From positions 80,635 through 144,634 of the forward strand of contig NZ_SSOM01000036.1 of the NCBI RefSeq assembly GCF_029871235.1: a stretch of 64,000 bases of DNA, in the 5' to 3' direction. A model generated the notes under the pieces. That model did no database searches. It had not been told where the DNA came from and was given only the letters and a program-made list of their open reading frames with translations. Positions 17,221-25,460 of the stretch are shown here, in pieces. The translations under genes and the position numbers were made by a program. Source of the stretch: Pseudomonas sp. BN411 (lineage in GTDB: Bacteria > Pseudomonadota > Gammaproteobacteria > Pseudomonadales > Pseudomonadaceae). The first letter of the stretch is position 1. Every line of letters begins with the position of its first letter.

Positions 17221-17876
17221 GCATCCGCCCGCGCACGGTCACAGGGGCGGGTGCCCAACCCAGACCCGGCACTCTTGGCAACGGCCGCAGCGGCGCTCGC
17301 CGTGCGGGTGCCAATGGCGCAATCCAGTGGTTGCCCACGCTCCTGCGTGGCCGTCCGCGCAAGGCCTCAGACCTGGTGCGTGCGCCACGCAGCCAGCGCC
17401 CCGACCAGCTCTGGCTGGTGGTGGTGGATGCCTCCGCCTCCACCCGCCGCCACGGCGCCCTGGCCCAGGCCAAGGGGTTGCTGGCCAATCTGTTCGAAGC
17501 CGCCTACCGCGAGCGCGCGCGCCTTGCCGTACTCCACGCCACCGGCCACCAGCCCCGATGGCTCTGGCAGGGCCAGAAGGCCTCCCCCGCCCTGCACCAC
17601 TGGCTCGCCGAACTCGGTGCCGGCGGTGGTACGCCCGTCATCGAAGCACTACAGCAATCCGCCCACTGGCTGGCCCGCCGACAGCGGCAGAAGCCGGCCG
17701 AGGAACAGCGTTTGCTGGTGCTCACCGATGGGCGTTTGAAGGACTGGTCGTCACTGCAGCCGCCGGGTTGCCCGACGCTGTTGGTGGATATCGAAAGCGG
17801 GCCGATTCGGCTGGGGCGGGCGAAGAAGTTGGCGGAGGAGTTGGGCGCGGAGTACCGGGTCATCTCCGAGCTGTGA
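17145..17876 (+). CDS. chlD: VWA-domain chelatase subunit (ChlD-like C-terminal part; likely -1 frameshift product)
   Basis: The frame overlaps chlI by 76 bases in the -1 register. It holds an integrin I/VWA domain with the MIDAS residues DASAS, GGGTP and LTDG. The N-terminal 80 residues are a basic low-complexity linker. Two expression modes are possible. One is independent start at 17145, with GGTGAGG seven bases upstream. The other, which I favour, is -1 frameshifting at 17208-17214, giving a fused product of about 552 aa with AAA+ domain, linker and VWA domain, the normal ChlD/BchD layout. Either way it is the third subunit partner for CobN. Confidence 0.85.
   Translation: MGRTARASGTHRRATRPAALAKKALSIRPRTVTGAGAQPRPGTLGNGRSGARRAGANGAIQWLPTLLRGRPRKASDLVRAPRSQRPDQLWLVVVDASASTRRHGALAQAKGLLANLFEAAYRERARLAVLHATGHQPRWLWQGQKASPALHHWLAELGAGGGTPVIEALQQSAHWLARRQRQKPAEEQRLLVLTDGRLKDWSSLQPPGCPTLLVDIESGPIRLGRAKKLAEELGAEYRVISEL
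17208..17254 (+). other. Programmed -1 ribosomal frameshift signal (slippery heptamer plus stem)
   Basis: AAAAAAG at 17208-17214 is set as A_AAA_AAG in the chlI frame (codons CCA AAA AAG). A six-base spacer containing the TGA stop follows. Then comes a 10-bp stem, 17221-17230 (GCATCCGCCC) with 17245-17254 (GGGCGGGTGC), with one G-U pair and a 14-base loop. After a -1 slip, reading continues GCC CTG AGC in the VWA frame. Frameshifting in chlD genes has been reported for bacteria with CobN. Confidence 0.85.
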
Positions 17877-17925
17877 GTCGATGGGTATCGCTCCTCAGCA
17901 GAACGCCCACGCTCCATCCTGCGGA

Positions 17926-18243
17926 CTAGATCCCGGTAATCAGCAGGTCCAGAGCCGCAATGATTTCATTGCGCATGGCAGAGAGATCGGCGACCTGCTT
18001 GCCCAGTACTTTCCTGGATACCCCGGCCAGCAGTGGAGTGAGCATAACGACGGGCGTTCCCTCCACCTCGAAGAGCGGCATCAGGGTCTTCAGCACCTTG
18101 TCCTTCATCACCTCGGCCGTATAGAGAGGCACGACGACACGGGTACTCAACTCGGCGATCAGGTCGCTCTGCACATCGAGCAAGTAAGGAATGGTCGTAC
18201 GGGTCGAAGGATTGGCGTTCAGATAAACGGCGAATTGCGGCAT
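17926..18243 (-). CDS. ccdB: CcdB-family toxin
   Basis: 105 aa, the usual CcdB length. It has the family's N-terminal FAVYLNANPSTRTTIPYLLDVQSDLI, middle VVVPLYTAE and C-terminal LSAMRNEIIAALDLLITGI; the last stretch is the region that contacts GyrA in F-plasmid CcdB. It inhibits DNA gyrase when freed from CcdA. Its ATG overlaps the ccdA stop (TGATG), giving translational coupling. This chromosomal copy lies between two cobalamin gene blocks. Confidence 0.92.
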   Translation of the reverse strand: MPQFAVYLNANPSTRTTIPYLLDVQSDLIAELSTRVVVPLYTAEVMKDKVLKTLMPLFEVEGTPVVMLTPLLAGVSRKVLGKQVADLSAMRNEIIAALDLLITGI

Positions 18244-18488
18244 CAGAAGCTCCGCAGATCGTCGCTGAAGACGCCTTCGTCTTCCACGTACTGGTTGTAG
18301 GCGGCAATCGCCGCGCGATTTTCAGCCAGCCAGGATTCACGCTGCTTGAGCCTCAGCTCTTCCGCCAGGGCGTGTTCAAGTGCGGCGGACAGATTGATAT
18401 CCAGCGCCCGCGCCTTGTTGAGGAGGTCGCTGTTGATGCTGAGGTTCGCGGCCTTCTTTGGAGCATGAGGATCGTAGATGGGACGCAT
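18243..18488 (-). CDS. ccdA: CcdA-family antitoxin
   Basis: 81 aa from the ATG at 18488. It has an N-terminal ribbon-helix-helix-type segment (KKAANLSINSDLLNKARALDINLSAALEHAL). The C-terminal toxin-binding tail reads WLAENRAAIAAYNQYVEDEGVFSDDLR, a close match to the CcdA consensus. It binds the toxin and, with it, represses the operon. Twin palindromes just upstream (18510-18532) are likely operators. Confidence 0.93.
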   Translation of the reverse strand: MRPIYDPHAPKKAANLSINSDLLNKARALDINLSAALEHALAEELRLKQRESWLAENRAAIAAYNQYVEDEGVFSDDLRSF

Positions 18489-18509
18489 GAGCAGGTTTCC
18501 CAGGCAATC

Positions 18510-18548
18510 TATGCGCATACCCTATGCGCATAGCAATACGACAGTCAA
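18510..18548 (-). promoter_or_regulatory. ccdAB promoter with twin palindromic operator
   Basis: Two perfect copies of the 10-bp palindrome TATGCGCATA lie at 18510-18519 and 18523-18532, 13 bp centre to centre. A minus-strand TTGACT (18543-18548) with an 18-base spacer to TAGGGT overlaps them. This is the layout expected for autorepression by a CcdA ribbon-helix-helix protein. Confidence 0.7.
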
Positions 18549-18565
18549 AGCCGGGGGCCGGACGG

Positions 18566-19276
18566 TCACCGCAAGCGCATCAACAGCTCCGGCACCTGCT
18601 GATCTTCGACGATCCGCTCCTGCACCCAGCGCAGCACCTCTTCCTCATCGCGAATGCGGTACCACTCGCCTTCCGGGTAGAGGCTGGCAGTTGGGCCTTC
18701 ATCGCAGGGGAACTGGCATTGGGTGCGGGTGATGTGCACGCCGCCTTCGCACTCCAGCTTGCCGGCAGCCTTTAGGGTTTCCCGCATTTTCTTCCACAAC
18801 GGCAAGGCACCCCGGCGGGTGCAGCGCGGGCCGTTGCACAGCAGCAGACGGCGGGCGTGGGGCGGGATGCAGGACCAGGAATGGCTCTCCGGCAGTGCAG
18901 CTACGTCCACGCAAGTCAGATGCAGTTCACGGCGTTCAGCCAGGGCGCAGGCGGCACCGGCCGGGTCGGTGTCGAACTGGCCCAGCAGGCTGGCGACGAA
19001 GAGCTGCTCAGGGGCATCCAACCGGCCCAGCTCGCTGCGCAGCCAGTCCAGGTGCTGGGACGAGGATTGCGGTTCGAGGTCGATCACCAGCAAGGGTCGT
19101 GGACTCGCCTGAACGCGCCGCCACAGCAGTTCGTGACCGGCGCTGGTGTCGACGATATCGGCCAAGGCTGACCCGCCACGCAATGCCAGAAGCTGACGGC
19201 GGAACAGCTCAGCGAAGGAGCCTTGGGCGAGGTCCGGCCCGGCGAACAGCACGCGGGCGTAGGGTGTTGCGTTCAT
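18566..19276 (-). CDS. Cobalamin-cluster protein with C-terminal [2Fe-2S] thioredoxin-like ferredoxin domain
   Basis: 236 aa. The N-terminal 140 residues (VLFAGPDLAQGSFAELFRRQLL...) look like a CbiX-like or sirohydrochlorin-chelatase-related fold but lack a motif I can name. The C-terminal 90 residues form a ferredoxin domain with Cys147 and Cys152 (CNGPRC) and Cys187 and Cys191 (CQFPC), plus Cys176. Its ATG overlaps the cobK stop by four bases, so it belongs to the cbiD-cobK unit. A redox role in corrin synthesis (electron supply to CobG or CobK, or cobalt reduction) is guesswork. Confidence 0.75.
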   Translation of the reverse strand: MNATPYARVLFAGPDLAQGSFAELFRRQLLALRGGSALADIVDTSAGHELLWRRVQASPRPLLVIDLEPQSSSQHLDWLRSELGRLDAPEQLFVASLLGQFDTDPAGAACALAERRELHLTCVDVAALPESHSWSCIPPHARRLLLCNGPRCTRRGALPLWKKMRETLKAAGKLECEGGVHITRTQCQFPCDEGPTASLYPEGEWYRIRDEEEVLRWVQERIVEDQQVPELLMRLR

Positions 19277-20004
19277 GGGGTTTCCAGGTAGGTGGCGAGG
19301 GCCTGCCAGAGGCGCTCGACAGATTCGAATTCGCGGGTGACGGCAGGCAGCTCCGGGCGCTCGAGGATCAGCACCGGCAGCCCAAGCTCGCGGGCGACCT
19401 GCAGCTTGGGTTCAGTGGACTGGCTGCCGCTGTTCTTGCTGATCAGCACGTCGCTGCACAATCGGCGGAACAGCTCACGCTCGCCGTCGAGGCTGAAGGG
19501 GCCACGGGCGCCGATCACCTCGTAGCGTTCCCCGGCTGGTTGCCCTTGCAGACAGCGCACGGTCCAGTGCTGCTCTGGTGGGATCTCCTGCAGGTGCTCC
19601 AACGGTTCGCGGCCGAGGGTGAAGAAAGGACGGTGGAAGGATTTCAGCGCCTCGATCAGCCCGGCCCAGTCGGCCACGTTGCGCCAGTCGTCATCGGGGC
19701 CGGCCTGCCAACCAGGACGCCGCAGGGCCCAGCAGGGAACATCGGCCATGCCGGCAGCCGCCGCCGCGTTGTGGCTGATCTGCGCGGCATAGGGATGGGT
19801 GGCATCCACCAGCAACCCGATTCCCTCGTCGGCGATGAAACGCGCCAGCCCCTCGGCACCGCCATAGCCGCCGACGCGAACCTGGCAGTCGAGGTCCTCC
19901 GGCACTTTGCCGAGGCCGGCGAGGCTGTAGACGTGTTCAGGCCCCAGGCGGCGCGCCAGCGCCAGGGCTTCGGCAACGCCACCCAGCAGCAGGATGCGCT
20001 TCAT
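19273..20004 (-). CDS. cobK: Precorrin-6A reductase CobK
   Basis: 243 aa. The N-terminal [18 protein letters not shown] is the CobK NADPH-binding loop. [17 protein letters not shown] and [10 protein letters not shown] are strong family signatures, and [30 protein letters not shown] is the typical C-terminal block. It reduces the C18-C19 double bond of precorrin-6A. It overlaps cbiD upstream and the ferredoxin-like gene downstream by four bases each, so the three are one translationally coupled unit. Confidence 0.95.
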   Translation of the reverse strand: MKRILLLGGVAEALALARRLGPEHVYSLAGLGKVPEDLDCQVRVGGYGGAEGLARFIADEGIGLLVDATHPYAAQISHNAAAAAGMADVPCWALRRPGWQAGPDDDWRNVADWAGLIEALKSFHRPFFTLGREPLEHLQEIPPEQHWTVRCLQGQPAGERYEVIGARGPFSLDGERELFRRLCSDVLISKNSGSQSTEPKLQVARELGLPVLILERPELPAVTREFESVERLWQALATYLETP

Positions 20005-21098
20005 CGCGGCTCCACCGCTTCGCCGACGATGTTGCCCTGGCGGTCGATGGCGAAGACTTCCAGCGCCACGCTGGCCGGCACCGTCTTGCGGGCGAAGGCC
20101 AGGGCATGGGCGCAGACCGCGTTGCCCAGCGGGATGCCGGCGTCATGGGCCATGACCAGCGCCAGCTGGCTGGTATTGGCGCCGTGCATGGCGTCCTGCA
20201 ACTCGACGCTGGCTCCCAGTTCGGCAGCCCATTGCGCCAGCAGCGGGAGGTCGATGCTGGAGCTGCGGCTGTGCAGGTCCATATGGCCGGCGGCGAGCTT
20301 GCTGATCTTGCCGAAGCCTCCGCACAGGCTGAGCTTATCCACAGGCGCCTTGCGCAGGTGCTTGAGCACGGCGCCGGCGAAGTCGCCCATCTCGATCAGG
20401 GCGGTGTCATCCAGGTGATAGCGACGGCGCATGGCATCTTCGCTGGCATTGCCGGTGCACGCCGCGAGATGGGTGAAACCGTTGGCGCGGGCGACGTCGA
20501 TGCCCTGATGGATCGACGCGATGTAGGCCGAACAGGAGAAGGGCCGGACGATCCCGGTGGTGCCGAGGATGGAAATGCCACCGAGGATGCCGAGGCGCGG
20601 ATTCATGGTCTTCAGCGCCAGCTCCGCGCCGCCCTGCACGCAGATGGTCACCTCGAAGCCGCCGGGGTAGTGGTACTCGGCGGCGAGGCGGGTCAGGTGC
20701 TCGGTCATCATCTGCCGGGGCACCGGGTTGATCGCGGGTTCCCCCACCGCCAGGGTCAGGCCCGGCTTGGTGACGGTGCCAACGCCAGTACCTGCGTGAA
20801 AGCGCACGCCGGGCTCCGCGCCGAGGCGGACCTGCGCATAGATCAGCGCGCCGTGGGTCACGTCCGGATCATCGCCGGCATCTTTCAGGGTGCCGGCTTC
20901 GGCGCCGTCGTCACTCAGGCGACAGAACTCCAGGCGCATCAGCACCTGCTGGCCCTTGGGCAGGACGATCTCCACCGCATCGGCCGCCTCGCCGCCCAGC
21001 AGCAGGCGCGCCGCCGCCAGGCTGGTGGCGGTGGCACAACTACCGGTGGTGTAGCCACTGCGCAGGGGTGCGGGTTGTTCGGGGGTTTCGTCACGCAT
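20001..21098 (-). CDS. cbiD: Cobalt-precorrin-5B C1-methyltransferase CbiD
   Basis: 365 aa. It begins with [23 protein letters not shown], the diagnostic CbiD start. Further motifs are [24 protein letters not shown] and [15 protein letters not shown]. CbiD methylates C1 with deacetylation in the anaerobic route. In pseudomonads it stands in for CobF, which is absent here, in an otherwise aerobic pathway. It starts the cbiD-cobK-ferredoxin unit and lies 112 bases after cobL on the same strand. Confidence 0.95.
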   Translation of the reverse strand: MRDETPEQPAPLRSGYTTGSCATATSLAAARLLLGGEAADAVEIVLPKGQQVLMRLEFCRLSDDGAEAGTLKDAGDDPDVTHGALIYAQVRLGAEPGVRFHAGTGVGTVTKPGLTLAVGEPAINPVPRQMMTEHLTRLAAEYHYPGGFEVTICVQGGAELALKTMNPRLGILGGISILGTTGIVRPFSCSAYIASIHQGIDVARANGFTHLAACTGNASEDAMRRRYHLDDTALIEMGDFAGAVLKHLRKAPVDKLSLCGGFGKISKLAAGHMDLHSRSSSIDLPLLAQWAAELGASVELQDAMHGANTSQLALVMAHDAGIPLGNAVCAHALAFARKTVPASVALEVFAIDRQGNIVGEAVEPR

Positions 21099-21210
21099 GG
21101 GGCTAAGGTCTGCTCAGGAGGTGATGTCGACTGGCGCCGGGAGGACGAGCCCCAATGTCGGAGTAATCCCGTATCCCGATACGTTGGGCTTCGCTGCGCT
21201 CTGCGCCAAC

Positions 21211-22416
21211 CTACGCATCCTTGACCACTTCCAGCAAGGTAATTGGCAATGCCGAACGCCAGGTGTCGAAACCGCCCAGCGGCTGGGCCTGGGCGATGGC
21301 GATACGGGTGAGTTCACCACCGTGCCGCTCACGGAAAGCCACCAGCGTGGCTTCGCTTTGCAGGGTCACCGCGTTGGCGATCAGCCGGCCGCCGGGCTTG
21401 AGCTGGTTCCAGCAGGTGTCCAGCACACCGGGTTCGGTGACGCCGCCGCCGATGAAGATGGCATCCGGCGCGGGCAGTCCTTCCAGCGCGGCAGGAGCCT
21501 GGCCGGCCACCAGTTGCAGGCCGGGCACGCCGAGGGCATCGCGGTTGTGGCGGATGTGAGCCTGGCGGCCTTCGTTGGCCTCGATGGCAATGGCGCGGCA
21601 ATCCGGGTGCGCGCGCATCCACTCGATGCCGATGGAACCGCAGCCGGCGCCCACATCCCAGAGCAGTTCGCCGGGACGCGGCGCCAGGCGCGCAAGGGTA
21701 ACGGCGCGGACGTCGCGCTTGGTGAGCTGGCCGTCGTGGCGATAGGCGTCGTCTGGCAGGCCGGTGGTCAGCTGCAATGGACGGGTGCCCTCACCGGGCA
21801 GAACTTCGACGGCCACCAGGTTGAGTGCGGCGACCTCACCGAGGGACCAGTCGCAGGCAATGCCGTCGATGCGTCGCTCACGCTCGCCACCCAGGTGCTC
21901 CAGCACCGTGATCCGGCTGGGGCCGAAGCCACGCTCGGTCAGCAGTGCAGCGATGGCCGCCGGGCTGCTGCCGTCATTGCTCAACACCAGCAGACGGGCG
22001 CCGTCGTGCAGATGGGCATTGAGGGCCGCCAGGGGACGCGCGACCACCGAGAGCAGGGTGACGTCCTGCAATGGCCAACCCAGGCGAGCCGCCGCCAAGG
22101 AATAGGACGAAGGGGCCGGGAACACGCGCAGCTCTTCCACCGGCACCTGCCGCGCAAGGCTGGCGCCCACACCGAACAGCATGGGATCGCCGCTGGCCAG
22201 CACGCAGATCGGCGTGCCGCGCCGTTCCAGCACCGGCGCCAGCGAGAAGGGGCTGGGCCAGGGCGTGCGACGGGCGCGGATGCAGCGCGGCAGCAGGTCG
22301 AGCTGGCGCGGGCCGCCCACCACCTCGGCGGCACCCAGCAGGGCATGACGTGCAGCCTTGCCCAGGCCTGCATAACCGTCTTCGCCAATCCCCACCACTG
22401 TCAGCCAGGGCTGCAT
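21211..22416 (-). CDS. cobL: Precorrin-6B C5,15-methyltransferase (decarboxylating) CobL
   Basis: 401 aa, a CbiE-CbiT fusion. The CbiE half begins [17 protein letters not shown] and has [12 protein letters not shown]. The CbiT half (from about residue 210) has [36 protein letters not shown], a class I methyltransferase SAM site. It methylates C5 and C15 and removes the C12 acetate carboxyl. It is divergent from cobG, and I see no cobalamin riboswitch on its own side. Confidence 0.96.
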   Translation of the reverse strand: MQPWLTVVGIGEDGYAGLGKAARHALLGAAEVVGGPRQLDLLPRCIRARRTPWPSPFSLAPVLERRGTPICVLASGDPMLFGVGASLARQVPVEELRVFPAPSSYSLAAARLGWPLQDVTLLSVVARPLAALNAHLHDGARLLVLSNDGSSPAAIAALLTERGFGPSRITVLEHLGGERERRIDGIACDWSLGEVAALNLVAVEVLPGEGTRPLQLTTGLPDDAYRHDGQLTKRDVRAVTLARLAPRPGELLWDVGAGCGSIGIEWMRAHPDCRAIAIEANEGRQAHIRHNRDALGVPGLQLVAGQAPAALEGLPAPDAIFIGGGVTEPGVLDTCWNQLKPGGRLIANAVTLQSEATLVAFRERHGGELTRIAIAQAQPLGGFDTWRSALPITLLEVVKDA

Positions 22417-22519
22417 TTGCTCTCCTCGATTCTGAAAACGCCAAGGTCATTCGGCTTCCGACAGGCAGCCTTTTCCTCGGTCCGGGCAAAGCGGGCATAA
22501 TAGCGCCCTTCATCGGTCG

Positions 22520-22672
22520 CTGGCGCTCACCTGACGAGCCCCAGCCTAAGAGGGAACACGGTCGAGCCGTGGCTGCCCCCGCAACTGTAAGCAGCGAGTC
22601 CATGCAATCTGGCCACTGAATTATCGGGAAGGCCGCACGGGACGACGACCTGCCAGCCAGGAGACCTGCCGG
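22520..22672 (+). promoter_or_regulatory. Cobalamin riboswitch controlling cobG-cobH-cobI-cobJ
   Basis: AAGAGGGAACACGGT near 22548 is followed by GGCTGCCCCCGCAACTGTAA at 22571-22590 and GGCCACTGAAT near 22612. CGGGAAGG comes next, and the B12 box AGCCAGGAGACCTGCC ends near 22670. A CATAAT at 22496-22501 may be the -10 element. The rest of the 22417-22774 gap holds no gene. Confidence 0.95.
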
Positions 22673-22774
22673 TGGAACCAGTCGCGTGTGTACGCATCGA
22701 GCGGGGTGTATCGGTGCAACGTTGTCCCTAGCCTAGGGAACCGGGTCGCCGCGACGCCAACCATGGTGACCTGA

Positions 22775-24091
22775 GTGAAGCACGCCCGACCCACATCGCT
22801 ATCCGTTCGCGCCTCGGCTTGCCCGGGGCTGCTGCGCATCGTCCAGGCGAAGGACGGCGGCATCTGCCGGATCAAGCTGCCCTGCGGCCGCCTGCGTTCC
22901 AGCCAGGCCCGCGCCGTGGCCGCCGCCGCGACGGCCCATGCCGGCGGCGTGATCGAGGCCACCAACCGTTCCAACCTGCAGATTCGCGGCGTGAAGCCTG
23001 GTGCCGAGTCGGCGCTGATCGACGCCCTGCTAGCCGCCGATCTGGGGGCTGGTTCTCCCGGCGCCGACGACGTTCGCAACCTGATGGTCAGCCCGCTGGC
23101 CGGCCTTGATTCCAGTGCGCTGGTGGATGTCTCGCCACTGGCCGAGCAGATCCTCAGCCTGTTGCAGGACAAGTCGCACTTCCACGCCCTGTCGCCCAAG
23201 TTCGCCCTGCTGCTGGATGGCGGCGAGGCCATGGCGATGCTGGAACACCCCCACGATCTCTGGCTCTCGGCCATGGGTGACGGCAACCACGCGCAGTTCG
23301 CCTTTGGCCTTGCCGGCTGCCCGCCCCTATCCGGCGACGACACGCCTGCCCTGGCCGCCGTGCCGCGCGCCCAGGTTCCTGCACTGGTTGAAGCCGTGCT
23401 GGAACTGTTCCTCGAACTGGCGACGCCCGAGCAGACACGCATGCGCCACCTGCTCGCTGGACACCCACCGGGCGACCTGCTGCTGCGTCTGCAACAACGA
23501 CTGGAATTTCCCCTGCTGCCGGCCGGCGACTGGCAACGCGCTGCCCCGCAACCCTTCGCTCACCTGGGTATTCGCGAGGGCCGCCATGTCGGTGGCGCGC
23601 CAACCCTCGGCCGACTGAATGCCGGGCAGCTCGTCGCCCTCGCGGATGTCGCTGACCAGCAGGGCGACGGCAGCCTGCGCCTGACGCCCTGGCAATCGAT
23701 CGTGCTGCCCAACGCCGAAGATGCCGAGGCGGTCCTGCGCGCCATGCAGGACCTGGGCTTCGCCACCGATGCCCATGAGCCCCTGGCCCGCCTGATTGCC
23801 TGTACCGGTTCCGCCGGCTGCGCCAAGGGCCTGGCCGACACCAAGGCCGATGCACTGACCCTGACGCCGCTGCTGCCGCCCGGAGCGGTGGTCCACCTCA
23901 GCGGCTGCCCGCGCTCCTGCGCCGCCGCCCATGTGGCGCCCTTTACCCTGCTGGCCGTCGCCCCCGGCCGCTACGATCTCTTCCAGCGCGGTGGCGCCGG
24001 CTTCGGCCGTCTGCTGTCGCGCGATATCAGCATCCAAGAGGCCGGCGAACGCCTGGCCGCCTCTCCTGACACCTGGAGTTCCACCCCATGA
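22775..24091 (+). CDS. cobG: Precorrin-3B synthase CobG
   Basis: 438 aa, from a GTG at 22775. An ATG at 22763 in the same frame runs into a stop after three codons. CobG is a nitrite/sulfite-reductase-like mono-oxygenase. The ferredoxin-like half-domains include [12 protein letters not shown] and [13 protein letters not shown]. The [4Fe-4S] ligands are in [10 protein letters not shown] and LSGCPRSCA near residues 345-390. It hydroxylates C20 and forms the gamma-lactone, using oxygen, which marks the aerobic pathway. First gene after the third riboswitch; its end overlaps the cobH start (ATGA). Confidence 0.95.
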   Translation: MKHARPTSLSVRASACPGLLRIVQAKDGGICRIKLPCGRLRSSQARAVAAAATAHAGGVIEATNRSNLQIRGVKPGAESALIDALLAADLGAGSPGADDVRNLMVSPLAGLDSSALVDVSPLAEQILSLLQDKSHFHALSPKFALLLDGGEAMAMLEHPHDLWLSAMGDGNHAQFAFGLAGCPPLSGDDTPALAAVPRAQVPALVEAVLELFLELATPEQTRMRHLLAGHPPGDLLLRLQQRLEFPLLPAGDWQRAAPQPFAHLGIREGRHVGGAPTLGRLNAGQLVALADVADQQGDGSLRLTPWQSIVLPNAEDAEAVLRAMQDLGFATDAHEPLARLIACTGSAGCAKGLADTKADALTLTPLLPPGAVVHLSGCPRSCAAAHVAPFTLLAVAPGRYDLFQRGGAGFGRLLSRDISIQEAGERLAASPDTWSSTP

Positions 24092-24714
24092 TCGAGTACA
24101 TCCGCGATGGTCAGGAGATCTATCGCAACTCCTTCTCCATCATCCGCGCCGAGGCCAACCTCGCCGGCATTCCCGCCGACCTGGAAAAGCTCGCGGTGCG
24201 GGTGATCCACGCCTGCGGCATGGTCGATGTGGTGGAAGACCTGCGCTTCTCCCCCGGTGCAGGAGCTGCCGGCCGCGCCGCCATCGCCGCCGGTGCGCCT
24301 ATTCTCTGCGATGCGCGCATGGTGGCCGAAGGCATCACCCGTGCGCGCCTGCCGGCCAACAACCAGGTCATCTGCACCCTCAACGATCCGGGCGTGCCAG
24401 AGCTGGCCCGCGAGCTGGGCAATACCCGCTCGGCGGTGGCCCTGGAGCATTGGCGCGAGCACCTGGAAGGCAGCGTGGTGGTGATCGGCAATGCCCCCAC
24501 TGCGCTCTTCTACCTGCTGGAAATGCTCGATGCCGGCGCACCGAAACCGGCGCTGATCCTCGGTTTCCCGGTGGGTTTCGTCGGCGCCGCGGAATCCAAG
24601 GACATGCTCGCCGCCGACAGCCGTGGCGTGCCCTATGTGATCGTACGTGGCCGTCGCGGCGGCAGTGCCATGGCGGCGGCGGCGGTCAACGCCCTGGCCA
24701 CGGAGGTGGAGTGA
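24088..24714 (+). CDS. cobH: Precorrin-8X methylmutase CobH
   Basis: 208 aa, the usual CobH/CbiC length. Motifs include [36 protein letters not shown] (with the catalytic histidine), [12 protein letters not shown] and [20 protein letters not shown]. It moves the C11 methyl to C12, giving hydrogenobyrinic acid. It overlaps cobG by four bases and shares TGATG with cobI. Confidence 0.96.
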   Translation: MIEYIRDGQEIYRNSFSIIRAEANLAGIPADLEKLAVRVIHACGMVDVVEDLRFSPGAGAAGRAAIAAGAPILCDARMVAEGITRARLPANNQVICTLNDPGVPELARELGNTRSAVALEHWREHLEGSVVVIGNAPTALFYLLEMLDAGAPKPALILGFPVGFVGAAESKDMLAADSRGVPYVIVRGRRGGSAMAAAAVNALATEVE

Positions 24715-25460
24715 TGACTGGTAAAGGACGGCTGATCGGCCTGGGCGTGGGCCCCGGTGATCCGGAACTGATTACCCTCAAGGCCCTGCGCCTGCTGCAA
24801 TCGGCGCAGGTGGTGGGTTACTTCGTGGCCAAGGCGAAAGCCAGCCAGGGCCAGGGCGGCAACGCCTTCGGCATCATCGAGCAGCACCTCACCGACACGC
24901 AGCAGCGCATGCCCCTGGTGTACCCGGTGACCACCGAAAAGCTGGAACCGCCGCTGACCTACGAAACCGTGATCAGCGACTTCTACGACACCGCCGCCGA
25001 GCAGGTGGCCCAGCATCTGGAAGCCGGCCGCGACGTGGCGGTGATCTGCGAAGGCGACCCCTTCTTCTACGGCTCCTACATGTACCTGCACGACCGCCTG
25101 GCCGAGCGCTACGAAGTGGAAGTGGTGCCCGGCGTCTGCTCCATGCTGGGCAGCGCGGCGGTGCTCGGCGTACCGCTGGTGTACCGCAACCAGAGTCTTT
25201 CCGTGCTCTCCGGCGTGCTGCCGGAAGATGAACTCAAGGACCGTCTGACGGACGCCGAAGCCGCCGTGGTGATGAAGCTCGGGCGCAACTTCGACAAGGT
25301 ACGCCGCGTCCTCCAGGACCTCGGCATCGCCAGCCGCGCCCATTACGTGGAGCGCGCGACCATGGCCAACCAGCGCATCGTGCCGCTGGATGAAGTGGAC
25401 CCGATGGCCTCGCCCTACTTCTCGATGATCGTCATCCCCGGGCAGAAGTGGAGGGGATGA
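24714..25460 (+). CDS. cobI: Precorrin-2 C20-methyltransferase CobI
   Basis: 248 aa. [22 protein letters not shown] and [19 protein letters not shown] are the tetrapyrrole methylase motifs; [24 protein letters not shown] follows. It methylates C20 of precorrin-2, the first dedicated corrin step. The ATG at 24714 overlaps the cobH stop (TGATG); an earlier in-frame stretch is only the unused frame opposite cobG-cobH. Confidence 0.96.
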   Translation: MTGKGRLIGLGVGPGDPELITLKALRLLQSAQVVGYFVAKAKASQGQGGNAFGIIEQHLTDTQQRMPLVYPVTTEKLEPPLTYETVISDFYDTAAEQVAQHLEAGRDVAVICEGDPFFYGSYMYLHDRLAERYEVEVVPGVCSMLGSAAVLGVPLVYRNQSLSVLSGVLPEDELKDRLTDAEAAVVMKLGRNFDKVRRVLQDLGIASRAHYVERATMANQRIVPLDEVDPMASPYFSMIVIPGQKWRG

